A stretch of 64,000 nt of DNA from an uncultured Oscillospiraceae bacterium (GCA_934462925.1 CAKSIT010000015.1:1-64000), one strand, 5' to 3'. Numbered from the stretch's first letter, positions 25,248 through 32,087 are shown. The notes: generated by a model from the sequence alone, not told the origin. Translations and numbers: made by a program.

Positions 25248-25724
25248 TCAGTTGAACATAAATTCCATCGGGGAAATGCTCTCCGTTACAAGCTCCGCCG
25301 AATACACCCCCGCAGGCAGCGCCGCGTCCGTCTGCGCGCAGCAGACCCACTCGCCGCGCTGCATTCCGCCGATGTGCAGCGCATAGTCCGTGAACTGCCC
25401 GCCGTCCGCCTGCACAGCCTGCGCCGCAAGCGACGTTACGGCGTATTCCGCGCCGTTTATGCGCACCGTGCCGCCCGCCTGCGCGTACTCCGCCTGAGTC
25501 TCGCTTATGTAGCACACAACGCTCTTGCCGTCAGACAGGGCTACCGCCTGCGCGGTGGTTTCAAGTCTGCCGAAAACGCCCCACACGCAAACGCCCGCAA
25601 GCAGCACTATAACACCGATAAGCACAGCCCATACTCCGGGGCTGCACACCCTTATATAGTCGTTCAGCTGCTCGGGCGATACTGTCCTGCGGCTGCCGTT
25701 GTCACGGTAAAGCGGTGAACCCAT
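25248..25724 (-). CDS. Short HlyD-like membrane protein of the peptide exporter
   Basis: The ATG at 25724 has GGGGAG upstream. The 158-aa protein has an N-terminal cytoplasmic tail (SPEQLNDYIRVCSPGVW), one membrane helix (about 32-52) and an extracellular beta-rich region (ALSDGKSVVCYISET, GTVRINGAEYAV). This matches the start and end of NHLM secretion proteins of the HlyD family but lacks their coiled-coil hairpin, so it is much shorter than usual. Its stop nearly touches the peptidase transporter gene. A TATAAT box at 25757-25762 on the minus strand, with a weak -35, may provide an internal promoter for the export genes. Confidence 0.65.
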   Translation of the reverse strand: MGSPLYRDNGSRRTVSPEQLNDYIRVCSPGVWAVLIGVIVLLAGVCVWGVFGRLETTAQAVALSDGKSVVCYISETQAEYAQAGGTVRINGAEYAVTSLAAQAVQADGGQFTDYALHIGGMQRGEWVCCAQTDAALPAGVYSAELVTESISPMEFMFN

Positions 25725-25809
25725 AGCTTCGCTCCCCTTTCTGGCATATCTATACAATTATATCATATCTTTGCCGAAAAATCTACATATTTTTGTAATT
25801 ACGCGGCGA

Positions 25810-26028
25810 TTATTTTCTCCGCACCTTGTTTTCGTCGTACCAGCGGCGGGTTTTGACCGCGCCGCAGTTCGCGCAGATAACGCTTGCACCGTCAGGCGAG
25901 AGCCGCCATTGCGTGTCAAGCTCGCAGCTGCCGCACGGACACAGGTAGTCCGTGTGCGCGCCGACGCCGCCCGATACGCCCCCAAGGGCGCTGTCGTCAA
26001 GCTCGCGTGAGCCTTTGTTTTCGTCCAT
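25810..26028 (-). CDS. Small Cys-rich peptide with double-glycine leader (precursor 7)
   Basis: The 72-aa product has GGGAGGA before its ATG. The first 21 residues (MDENKGSRELDDSALGGVSGG) look like the end of a leader with two glycine pairs but lack the helical Nif11 part. The remaining 51 residues contain CPCGSCE and, 15 residues later, ICANCG, a zinc-ribbon-like spacing. Its gene sits between the tandem precursors and the export genes on the same strand. It may be a seventh, divergent substrate of the C39 exporter or an accessory zinc-binding peptide. It shares no clear core similarity with the other six. Confidence 0.6.
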   Translation of the reverse strand: MDENKGSRELDDSALGGVSGGVGAHTDYLCPCGSCELDTQWRLSPDGASVICANCGAVKTRRWYDENKVRRK

Positions 26029-26063
26029 GGTCTGTCCTCCCCCCTGCGGTGCTTTGTGCGTAT

Positions 26064-26510
26064 TTATTGCTTATAAAGCCTGCAAACGCACTTCATTCCG
26101 TAGCTCATCATGTTGTTGCAGTTGCCGCAGTTCACCCTGTTGCGGCAGCCCGAACACAGGTAGCCGCTGCTGCCCATGCCCTGACTGCGAAGTCCTCCGC
26201 CGCAGGACCTGCAGACGAACTTCTTGCATTTCGCGTCGGGCGTTACTACCTGATAGCCGTTGTAGTACTCAGGGCCGCCGCAGATTCCGCCCGCCGCAAC
26301 GTCGTCAAGCTCGTCGTCGGAAAGCACTCCGTGCGGCTCGCCGTTTGCCCCGTGCGCCGCAAGAAACGCGTTTACCTCGTCCTCGGAAGCCGCGCACTCG
26401 TGCGCGCGCAGAAACTCCGCTGCCGTGCCGTTTTCACGCGCCGCTTTGTACTCCTGCATGAGCGCCTCGTCCGTTTTTACCTCGCTGTAAAGCTCATCTA
26501 TCGTTTTCAT
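26064..26510 (-). CDS. Nif11-like-leader Cys-rich precursor peptide 6
   Basis: The 148-aa product splits into a 74-residue leader (MKTIDELYSEV...LSDDELDDVAAG) and a 74-residue core with ten cysteines, several in CxxC pairs (KKFVCRSCGG, YLCSGC, NCGNC, KCVC). The leader is nearly the same as that of precursor 5. The core is the most divergent of the six: it lacks the KKCG start and the C-terminal NPxRxNN motif and ends in CRLYKQ. The 57-bp spacer before it is longer than the others and contains 10-bp tandem repeats at 26522-26561. Confidence 0.75.
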   Translation of the reverse strand: MKTIDELYSEVKTDEALMQEYKAARENGTAAEFLRAHECAASEDEVNAFLAAHGANGEPHGVLSDDELDDVAAGGICGGPEYYNGYQVVTPDAKCKKFVCRSCGGGLRSQGMGSSGYLCSGCRNRVNCGNCNNMMSYGMKCVCRLYKQ

Positions 26511-26521
26511 GGTGTTCTCCT

Positions 26522-26561
26522 TATGTTGCGTTATATTGCGTTATTATGCGTTATATTACGT
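26522..26561 (-). repeat. Four tandem 10-bp repeats before precursor 6
   Basis: On the minus strand the units are TAACGTAATA, TAACGCATAA, TAACGCAATA and TAACGCAACA, immediately followed by the TAAGGAG ribosome-binding site of precursor 6. They are exactly 10 bp apart. Confidence 0.8.
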
Positions 26562-26567
26562 TATTCG

Positions 26568-27026
26568 TCAATTATTGTAGCGCGCGGGATTCATGCACAG
26601 TCCGCCGAAATAGTGCTGGCATTCGTCGCACCTTACCTTAACGCTTGTGATAAGGTTCACGCCTTCCTCGGGGCTTACGGTGTGCCTCGCCCTGTCGTGC
26701 TTCTGACCTGCCCCGCAGCCGCAGAGATAGCACGTCCATTTTTCGCACTTGTTTGAGGGAAGTACTCTAGGTCTGCCGTTTTTGTACAGCGTTCCGCACT
26801 TTCTGCCTGCGGCAACGCTGTCAAGCTCGTCGTCGGAAAGCTCTCCGTGCGGCTCGCCGCTTGTTCCGTGCGCCGCAAGGAACGCGTTTACCTCGTCCTC
26901 GGAAGCCCTGCACTCGTGCGCGCGCAGAAACTCCCCTACCGTGCCGTTTTCGCAGGCGCTTTTGTACTCCTGCATAAGCGCTTCGTCCGCCGTTACCTCG
27001 CTGTAAAGCTCGTTTAATGTTTTCAT
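26568..27026 (-). CDS. Nif11-like-leader Cys-rich precursor peptide 5
   Basis: The product has 152 aa: leader of 74 residues ending LSDDELDSVAAG, core of 78 residues with eight cysteines. The core starts RKCGTLYKNGRPRV like precursors 1-3, then NKCEKWTCYLCGCG. A long Cys-free stretch (HTVSPEEGVNLITSVKV) follows, then RCDECQHYFGGLCMNPARYNN split as CDEC and CMNPARYNN. It is expressed in tandem, 12 bp after precursor 4. The radical SAM enzyme upstream is the likely modifying enzyme and the C39 exporter the likely processing peptidase. Confidence 0.8.
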   Translation of the reverse strand: MKTLNELYSEVTADEALMQEYKSACENGTVGEFLRAHECRASEDEVNAFLAAHGTSGEPHGELSDDELDSVAAGRKCGTLYKNGRPRVLPSNKCEKWTCYLCGCGAGQKHDRARHTVSPEEGVNLITSVKVRCDECQHYFGGLCMNPARYNN

Positions 27027-27038
27027 AGCGCCCCTCCG

Positions 27039-27449
27039 TCAGTTGTTTTTCCGCGAGGGATTAAGACAGACGCCGCCGCCCCAGTAGTAGCAGAACCCGC
27101 AGCGTACCGTGTAATTCTGATAATTCCAGTTAGAGTTGTACGGTATGCCGCTGCCGTCCGAGCCGCGCCAGCTGCCGCACTTGCTGTAATAGCCCACTAT
27201 CGGTCTGCCGTCGTTGTCGTAGCTTACGCCGCACCTTTTGCCTGCGGAAACGTCGTCAAGTTCGTCGTCCGTAAGCTCGCCGCACGGCTCGTGCGCCGCA
27301 AGGAACGCGTCCGCTTCTTCCGCGGAAGCCTCGCACCCGTGCGCGCGCAGAAATTCCTCAACCTTGCCGTCCGCGCCCGCCTTAAAGTACTCCTCCATAA
27401 GCGCTTCGTCCGCTTTTACCTCGTTGTAAAGTTCCTCTAATGTCTTCAT
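27039..27449 (-). CDS. Nif11-like-leader precursor peptide 4 (Cys-poor core)
   Basis: The product has 136 aa: leader of 70 residues ending LTDDELDDVSAG, core of 66 residues. The core keeps the shared start (KRCGVSYDNDGRPIV) and end (CLNPSRKNN) but has only five cysteines. Its middle has become a Tyr/Asn/Trp-rich stretch (NSNWNYQNY) in place of the CxxC pairs of its paralogues. If the cysteines of the others bind metal or receive several crosslinks, this variant would make a different product. That makes it the natural outgroup within the array. The gene lies 12 bp from its neighbours on both sides. Confidence 0.8.
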   Translation of the reverse strand: MKTLEELYNEVKADEALMEEYFKAGADGKVEEFLRAHGCEASAEEADAFLAAHEPCGELTDDELDDVSAGKRCGVSYDNDGRPIVGYYSKCGSWRGSDGSGIPYNSNWNYQNYTVRCGFCYYWGGGVCLNPSRKNN

Positions 27450-27461
27450 GATATCCTCCTG

Positions 27462-27905
27462 TCAGTTGTTGCGGCGCGCGGGGTGTTCGCAAAGATAAAG
27501 CGCGCCCGAAAGCTTGTAGTATTTGCAGGTATTGCAGCAATGTCCGCTGACATAGCCCGGGGTATGCGTGTTTTTGTGCTTTTCGCGGCGGCTGCATTCG
27601 CACAGGTAGCACCTCCAGCGGTCGCAGGAATTGAGCGCGGTTACAACGGGTCTGCCGTTGTGATATATCGTGCCGCACTTTTTGCCCGCCGCAACGTCGT
27701 CCAGCTCGTCGTCCGTCAGCTCTCCGTGCGGCTCGCCGCTCGCGCAGCCGCCGTTTATGAACTCTGTAAGCTCCGCTGCGGAAGCACCGCAGCCGTGCGC
27801 GCGCATGAACTCCTCCTCCCTGCCGCATTCCTCCGCCGCCATGTACTCCGCGCGCAGGCTTTCGTCTGCTATTACCTCGGCGTAAAGCTCCCTTATCGTT
27901 TTCAT
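27462..27905 (-). CDS. Nif11-like-leader Cys-rich precursor peptide 3
   Basis: The ATG at 27905 (MKTIRELYAEV) aligns with the starts of its paralogues. The 147-aa product has a 74-residue leader ending LTDDELDDVAAG and a 73-residue core with nine cysteines: KKCGTIYHNGRPVV, NSCDRWRCYLCEC, then HCCNTC and YLCEHPARRNN. The WRCYLC segment is shared in form with precursor 5 (WTCYLC), and the KKCG...NGRPVV opening with precursors 1 and 2. This mosaic relation suggests duplication followed by core divergence or exchange. Confidence 0.8.
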   Translation of the reverse strand: MKTIRELYAEVIADESLRAEYMAAEECGREEEFMRAHGCGASAAELTEFINGGCASGEPHGELTDDELDDVAAGKKCGTIYHNGRPVVTALNSCDRWRCYLCECSRREKHKNTHTPGYVSGHCCNTCKYYKLSGALYLCEHPARRNN

Positions 27906-27922
27906 ATAATCGTACCCTCCCG

Positions 27923-28360
27923 TCAGTCGTTGCGTCTGGCGTCGTTGTAGCATAACCACAGCCCGCCCGTGTACCTGCAGAACTTACAGTGCTGGCAGTC
28001 CGCGATAGTGTCGCACGAAAGCGTAAGGCAGCGCCAGCCGTTATACATTAACACGCCCAGCTTGCCGCATTTCTTGCAGCCGAAATGCTCGCAGGCATTC
28101 CATATCGTAACGACGGGGCGGCCGTTCTTGTAGACCGTGCCGCACTTTTTGCCTGCGGCTACGTTGTCAAGCTCGTCGTCGGTAAGCTCGCCGCTTTTGC
28201 CGCCGTTTTTCATGAACTCCTCAAGCTCCTGCTCGGTGGCTTCGCAGCCGTGCGCCTTAAGGAAGTCTGCCGCGCCGCCGTTTCCTGCGGCTTCTATGTA
28301 CTCGCTTTTAAGCGAATCGTCCGCCATTACCTCGCGGTAAAGCTCGTCCAGCGTTTTCAT
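27923..28360 (-). CDS. Nif11-like-leader Cys-rich precursor peptide 2
   Basis: The product has 145 aa: leader of 70 residues (MKTLDELYREV...LTDDELDNVAAG), core of 75 residues with ten cysteines (KKCG, NAC, FGCKKCGK, WRCLTLSC, DCQHCKFC, WLCYNDARRND). It is the closest paralogue of precursor 1, sharing leader, opening, CKFC block and GGLW-I/L-C ending. The terminal motif is NDARRND instead of NPxRxNN. The core pairs CxxC units in the way of a double zinc ribbon, which may hold metal before or instead of enzymatic crosslinking. Confidence 0.82.
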   Translation of the reverse strand: MKTLDELYREVMADDSLKSEYIEAAGNGGAADFLKAHGCEATEQELEEFMKNGGKSGELTDDELDNVAAGKKCGTVYKNGRPVVTIWNACEHFGCKKCGKLGVLMYNGWRCLTLSCDTIADCQHCKFCRYTGGLWLCYNDARRND

Positions 28361-28372
28361 GAAAATCCTCCC

Positions 28373-28822
28373 TTAATTGTTTACGCGCACGGGGTTGAAG
28401 CATATCCACAGCCCGCCCTTGTACTCGCAGAATTTACAGGTAAGACATGAGCGGTGAGTCATGCAGTATCTGCACCAGTTCCCGACAGCGTATGCGTCGT
28501 CTTTTTTGCATTTGCCGCACCTGAAATGCTCGCAGCCGTTGCCGATGCTTACAACAGGGTGGCCGTCCTTGTAGACCGTGCCGCACTTTTTGCCTGCGGC
28601 TACGTCGTCAAGCTCGTCGTCTGACAGCTCTCCGCTCGCCATGTTGCCCAACGCCGCTTCGCCGTTCTTTTCCATAAACGCCTCAAGCTCCTGCGCAGAA
28701 GCTTCGCAGCCGTGCGACTTAAGGAAGTCCTCCGCCCTGCCGTTTCCTGCGGCTTCTAAGTACTCGCTTTTAAGCGCGTTGTCCGCCATTACCTCGCGGT
28801 AAAGCTCTTCAAGTGTTTTCAT
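28373..28822 (-). CDS. Nif11-like-leader Cys-rich precursor peptide 1
   Basis: The ATG at 28822 aligns with the MKTLEELYREV starts of the paralogues and has GGAGGT upstream. The 149-aa product has a 77-residue leader ending LSDDELDDVAAG and a 72-residue core with ten cysteines: KKCGTVYKDGHPVV, GCEHFRCGKCKK, WCRYC, SCLTCKFC and WICFNPVRVNN. It is the first precursor of the array and has its own promoter with heptamer repeats (28889-28922). A perfect 7-bp hairpin (CGCACAA/TTGTGCG, 28851-28867) lies in its leader RNA. Confidence 0.82.
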   Translation of the reverse strand: MKTLEELYREVMADNALKSEYLEAAGNGRAEDFLKSHGCEASAQELEAFMEKNGEAALGNMASGELSDDELDDVAAGKKCGTVYKDGHPVVSIGNGCEHFRCGKCKKDDAYAVGNWCRYCMTHRSCLTCKFCEYKGGLWICFNPVRVNN

Positions 28823-28888
28823 AGAATTACCTCCGATTTCAGGTCTGTACCGCACAACGATTGTGCGTTTGCCTTAGTTGATGAAACT

Positions 28889-28922
28889 ATCTTACCATAT
28901 CACGCGTAACCAAACCGTAACC
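28889..28922 (-). promoter_or_regulatory. SARP-type promoter of the precursor array
   Basis: Minus strand: GGTTACG, 4-bp spacer, GGTTACG, then 10 bp to the -10 box TAAGAT (28889-28894). There is no recognisable -35 box; the repeats occupy its place. The layout is identical to that at 30339-30372. Confidence 0.75.
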
Positions 28923-28924
28923 GA

Positions 28925-30307
28925 TTATTTTATCGGCGTGAGATTTTCCCACCCGTCGAGCGCCCGAGCGAGCTTTTCGTCCCAGCCGCCCTCCCAGAAA
29001 AGGCACTTCGAGGGGTCTGCGCCGAGCTTGTCGCCCGTCATTGCAAGCGCCACGGCGCGGCAGCCTCCGCAGCAGTACTCAAAGTGGCGGCACGCTGCGC
29101 ATTTGCTGTTATTTTCGCGCAGAACGCCCACGGTCGTGCATATCTCGTCCATGTACCTGCCCGCGCTCAGAATCTCGCGCAGCGGGGTCGTCTTAAGGTC
29201 GCCGAGAACGTCGCCGTGCTGCTCGTAATAGCCCGACATCTGGTGGCACGGGTACACCCTGCCGTTAGCGCCCACGGCTATCATGCCGCGGTTTGAGGTG
29301 CACACGGGCAGGCTCGCGCGGTACTCGCCGCCGCAGCATTCCACAGCCGCCATAACGTAACTTTTGCCCCGCGGGAAGAACGAGCCGAGCTGCCACACGG
29401 TCATTGCCATGTTGTGGTCCTCCGCAGCGTACTTTCGCAGCAGCTCCACCATTTCGCCGTAATACTCCGACAGCTCAAGCGCAGCGCCGTGCGCGTTCTC
29501 AACCCATCTGGGCGACTCGGTGGTGCGGATAATGCGCATTTCGTCAACGCCCATTTTGTCGAGCAGCCGCGCCGTATCAAGCATAGCGCCGACGTTCAGC
29601 CTGTGAACGTTGGTCTGCACCTTTACGGGGAAGCCGTTTTCGATACAGAGCGCTATCGCGCGCAGCGCGTCCTGCTCGGCGTTTTTGTGGCAGCGCAGCC
29701 AGTCGTGGTGGCCGACGCCGTCGAACGATATCTTCATAAGCGGCACGCAGCCCAGCGCTCTCATGCGCTCAAGCGCCCGCTGCTTAAGAAACGAGCCGTT
29801 GGTGTTAAGCTCGTAAACGTACATTCCTCGCGCATATATCCCCTCGAGTATCTCGAAGAAATTTTTGTGCAGCATAGGCTCGCCGCCGGTTATTGTAAAG
29901 CCGTTTATGCCGCACGCCTGCGCCTCGTCAAGCAGCCGCAGCGCTTCGGGCAGCGTCCACTCGCTCTGCAGCGGCGCGTTGTCCGCGGCGTTGAAGCAAT
30001 GGCGGCAGTTATAGTTGCATTTGCCCGTTATCATAAGGTTCATTGCGGGGAAGTAGCGGTTCTCGCACTTCATGTTCTGCCACGGGGAGAGCTGCGCGCC
30101 CTTTTCGCAGCGGCGCGCCATGCCGCGCCCGATAAGCGCGTTCAGCAGCTCGCTTTCGGGGATATCCTGCCGCCCGTCGCAGCGGGAAAGCAGCTCGTAT
30201 TCCGCCTTGGTAAGGCGCTTTGCGTCGCGCTCATGCTTTATGTAATAGGCATAGGGCGTGCGCTGCCATGAGCGCAGCGCTATGTTTTCATCAAGTATGC
30301 AATACAT
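28925..30307 (-). CDS. Radical SAM/SPASM peptide maturase
   Basis: The ATG at 30307 has GCGAGG upstream and follows the heptamer-repeat promoter. The 460-aa protein begins with a segment resembling a PqqD-like precursor-recognition element (LTKAEYELLSRCDG). The radical SAM motif is at about residues 97-104 (GKCNYNCRHC), followed by GFTITGGEPML, YELNTNGS and MKISFDG. The C-terminal SPASM region holds further cluster cysteines (PVCTSNRG, RVYPCHQMSG, KCAACRHFEYCCGGC). Such enzymes crosslink ribosomal peptides, most often by thioether bonds from cysteine. As the first gene before six Cys-rich precursors, it is the presumed modifying enzyme. Confidence 0.92.
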   Translation of the reverse strand: MYCILDENIALRSWQRTPYAYYIKHERDAKRLTKAEYELLSRCDGRQDIPESELLNALIGRGMARRCEKGAQLSPWQNMKCENRYFPAMNLMITGKCNYNCRHCFNAADNAPLQSEWTLPEALRLLDEAQACGINGFTITGGEPMLHKNFFEILEGIYARGMYVYELNTNGSFLKQRALERMRALGCVPLMKISFDGVGHHDWLRCHKNAEQDALRAIALCIENGFPVKVQTNVHRLNVGAMLDTARLLDKMGVDEMRIIRTTESPRWVENAHGAALELSEYYGEMVELLRKYAAEDHNMAMTVWQLGSFFPRGKSYVMAAVECCGGEYRASLPVCTSNRGMIAVGANGRVYPCHQMSGYYEQHGDVLGDLKTTPLREILSAGRYMDEICTTVGVLRENNSKCAACRHFEYCCGGCRAVALAMTGDKLGADPSKCLFWEGGWDEKLARALDGWENLTPIK

Positions 30308-30338
30308 TCGGATAACCTCGCTTTTATGTAGTAAGCGT

Positions 30339-30372
30339 ATTATCTCATACGCGGCGTAACCAAAGCGTAACC
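30339..30372 (-). promoter_or_regulatory. SARP-type promoter of the radical SAM gene
   Basis: Minus strand: GGTTACG, 4-bp spacer (CTTT), GGTTACG, then 10 bp to the -10 box GATAAT (30339-30344). Repeat sequence, 11-bp periodicity and distance to the -10 all equal those before precursor 1. Confidence 0.75.
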
Positions 30373-30412
30373 GCCCGCGCGCCGCGGCAAAAACGCGCGT
30401 TAAAACGCCGAA

Positions 30413-30440
30413 AGCGCCCCATGCAATTAACATGGAGCGC
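30413..30440 (-). terminator. Stem-loop downstream of the GGDEF-like gene
   Basis: AGCGCTCCATG/CATGGGGCGCT stem with only a few following T residues. It separates the gene at 30578 from the peptide cluster. Confidence 0.5.
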
Positions 30441-30577
30441 TCCCGTGTAAAGGAGATTTTCGCCGCAGAATGCAGCGTGAGTACATCATGACCCGTCGGT
30501 TTCCCAACGTATTTATAATACCACGCGCGGCGGAAAAAGTCAATAGTTTTATGTGGCGTTATCGGCACACTTATTCA

Positions 30578-31804
30578 TTATTTGAAATCGAAGTTGCTGC
30601 CTGCCTTTACAAGCACGTCCGCGGCGGAGGCGGGCGACTCCTCCCACGCGTAGGAAACGGTGATGACGGGGTTTTCTATTGCGCTTACGCGGCTGCGCAG
30701 GGTACGCGCGCAGCTCTCGACCTTTGCGCGCGGACAGCCTGTAAACACCGCCGCGTAAACGCCCTCGCCAAGTACAAAGCATTTGTCCGCTCCGAAATGG
30801 TCCTTGATTATCCACACGGGCGAGAACATTCGCACCGCGTCGTCGGTTCGGCGCGAGCATATAAGCACAATGCCAAGCGACCCGCGCCCGCCGCCGTCGT
30901 ACTGCCCGATTATCTCGCGCAGGTGTTCGCCGTTCCACAGCCCCGAGCCGTCGTCGTGCGTCAGGCTTCTGCGGGAAATGCACTCGCGCTCGCTTTCCGC
31001 TACGGGCGCTTCGCCAAGCGTGCGCACGTACAGCATGGCGCTTTGCGAGTCCTTTGAACGCGACGGCACAAGCTCCATCTCGGCGCGCTCATAGCCCTGC
31101 GCGCCCGCTCTGCGGTAGCAAAGGCGCAGCATTTCGCCATGCTCAAAAAGTCTGCGGCGGAGTTCATTTCCGTCAGTAAAAGCCCTGTACGCTTCCCTGT
31201 CGGCTTCATGAACCCCGCCGTTTTCCTCAAATATTCTGAACCAGTCCGTAAGCGTCGCGTCCTGCCAGTCCAGTCCCTCTACCTCGCTGCTGCTCGCTTT
31301 TATTATCTGTACCGAGTCGTCCTCCATGTTCACTTTAAGTATCTTGCAATAGCGGCTCATGTCCTCGTTTTCGCTGCCGCCCCTGAAGGGCTTCGTTGCG
31401 TCTTTAAGGCAGAAAAAGCCCCACGGGTTTTCCTCGGTTACGCCGTTGGGCATAGTTACCCTAACGTTCTGCCAGATATAGCTTTCCGCAGGGCGACACC
31501 TGAGCGCCGTGAGCATTACTACGCGCTTGTTTTCAAGCTTGCCCTCCTCAAAATCGCGCATTACAAGGCTCGTATAGTTCTCCGCGTCCTCGGGGTGCAG
31601 AAAGCCTATCTCCGCAAGCTTCCTTACAAAGCCGCTGAAACGTTTCTCCTGCGCCGCCTGCTCGGTTTCCTGCGCGTAAATGTTGCGTATGGTCCTATAC
31701 TCGCCCGTGTAGAAGTTCGTCATAAATACCATGCTGCACTCCTCCGGCATAATGCTCATTGAATCCATTGTCGCTGTAGACCATGTGAGATTTGTTGATG
31801 CCAA
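30578..31804 (-). CDS. Protein with degenerate GGDEF domain
   Basis: TTG start at 31804 with AAGGAG upstream. The protein has 408 aa. The N-terminal 250 residues are soluble and resemble sensor regions of other gut-Firmicute signalling proteins; RPAESYIWQNVRVTMP looks PAS-like. The last 140 residues follow the GGDEF fold: HDDGSGLWNGEHL in place of HDxLTGLxNR, SLGIVLICS, CFVLGEGVYAAVF where the GGDEF loop belongs, and VITVSYAW. The active-site loop reads LGEGV, so cyclic-di-GMP synthesis is not expected. It has its own promoter and a terminator-like hairpin, so it is probably separate from the adjacent peptide operon. Confidence 0.6.
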   Translation of the reverse strand: MASTNLTWSTATMDSMSIMPEECSMVFMTNFYTGEYRTIRNIYAQETEQAAQEKRFSGFVRKLAEIGFLHPEDAENYTSLVMRDFEEGKLENKRVVMLTALRCRPAESYIWQNVRVTMPNGVTEENPWGFFCLKDATKPFRGGSENEDMSRYCKILKVNMEDDSVQIIKASSSEVEGLDWQDATLTDWFRIFEENGGVHEADREAYRAFTDGNELRRRLFEHGEMLRLCYRRAGAQGYERAEMELVPSRSKDSQSAMLYVRTLGEAPVAESERECISRRSLTHDDGSGLWNGEHLREIIGQYDGGGRGSLGIVLICSRRTDDAVRMFSPVWIIKDHFGADKCFVLGEGVYAAVFTGCPRAKVESCARTLRSRVSAIENPVITVSYAWEESPASAADVLVKAGSNFDFK

Positions 31805-31881
31805 AATAATCAGCTCCTTCCCGATGCTTTTTTCGCCAGCGCGGAAAGGGTCGAACTACACTCTTTTCGGTTGACATTTGT

Positions 31882-31910
31882 ATTATACAACAGATTTAGT
31901 CTAAAGTCAA
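31882..31910 (-). promoter_or_regulatory. Promoter inside an inverted repeat
   Basis: Minus strand: TTGACT, 17-bp spacer, TATAAT, about 80 bp before the TTG start at 31804. The 7-bp arms GGTTGAC (31870-31876) and GTCAACC (31906-31912) flank it, a possible operator. Confidence 0.7.
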
Positions 31911-32008
31911 CCTGTTGAATGCAGTCTTAACGGAATCTTAACGGCAAAGGCGAAGTTTTCGGAAACATTGTGAAAATTCGGCGCTCTGTGATTATTCGCG
32001 AAAAGCTA

Positions 32009-32037
32009 TTGACGAACACGCACGAATATGCTAAAAT
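32009..32037 (+). promoter_or_regulatory. Promoter of the GH74 gene
   Basis: TTGACG, 17-bp spacer, TAAAAT; followed by AGGAGG at 32078 before the ATG at 32088. Confidence 0.72.
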
Positions 32038-32087
32038 AAATATGTATGCCGAACGCGGCATACTCCCAACATATACAGGAGGACAAG

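Noticed and set aside
26064..28822. Lanthipeptide precursors
   Set aside because: No LanM, LanB/C or other lanthionine synthase gene is present. The only candidate modifying enzyme is the radical SAM protein, and cores are not Ser/Thr-rich.
26064..28822. The six paralogues as ordinary zinc-ribbon proteins
   Set aside because: Each has a constant helical leader ending in ELxDDELDxVAAG, lies in tandem next to a C39 exporter and a radical SAM maturase, and varies only after the leader. Metal binding by the cores remains possible.
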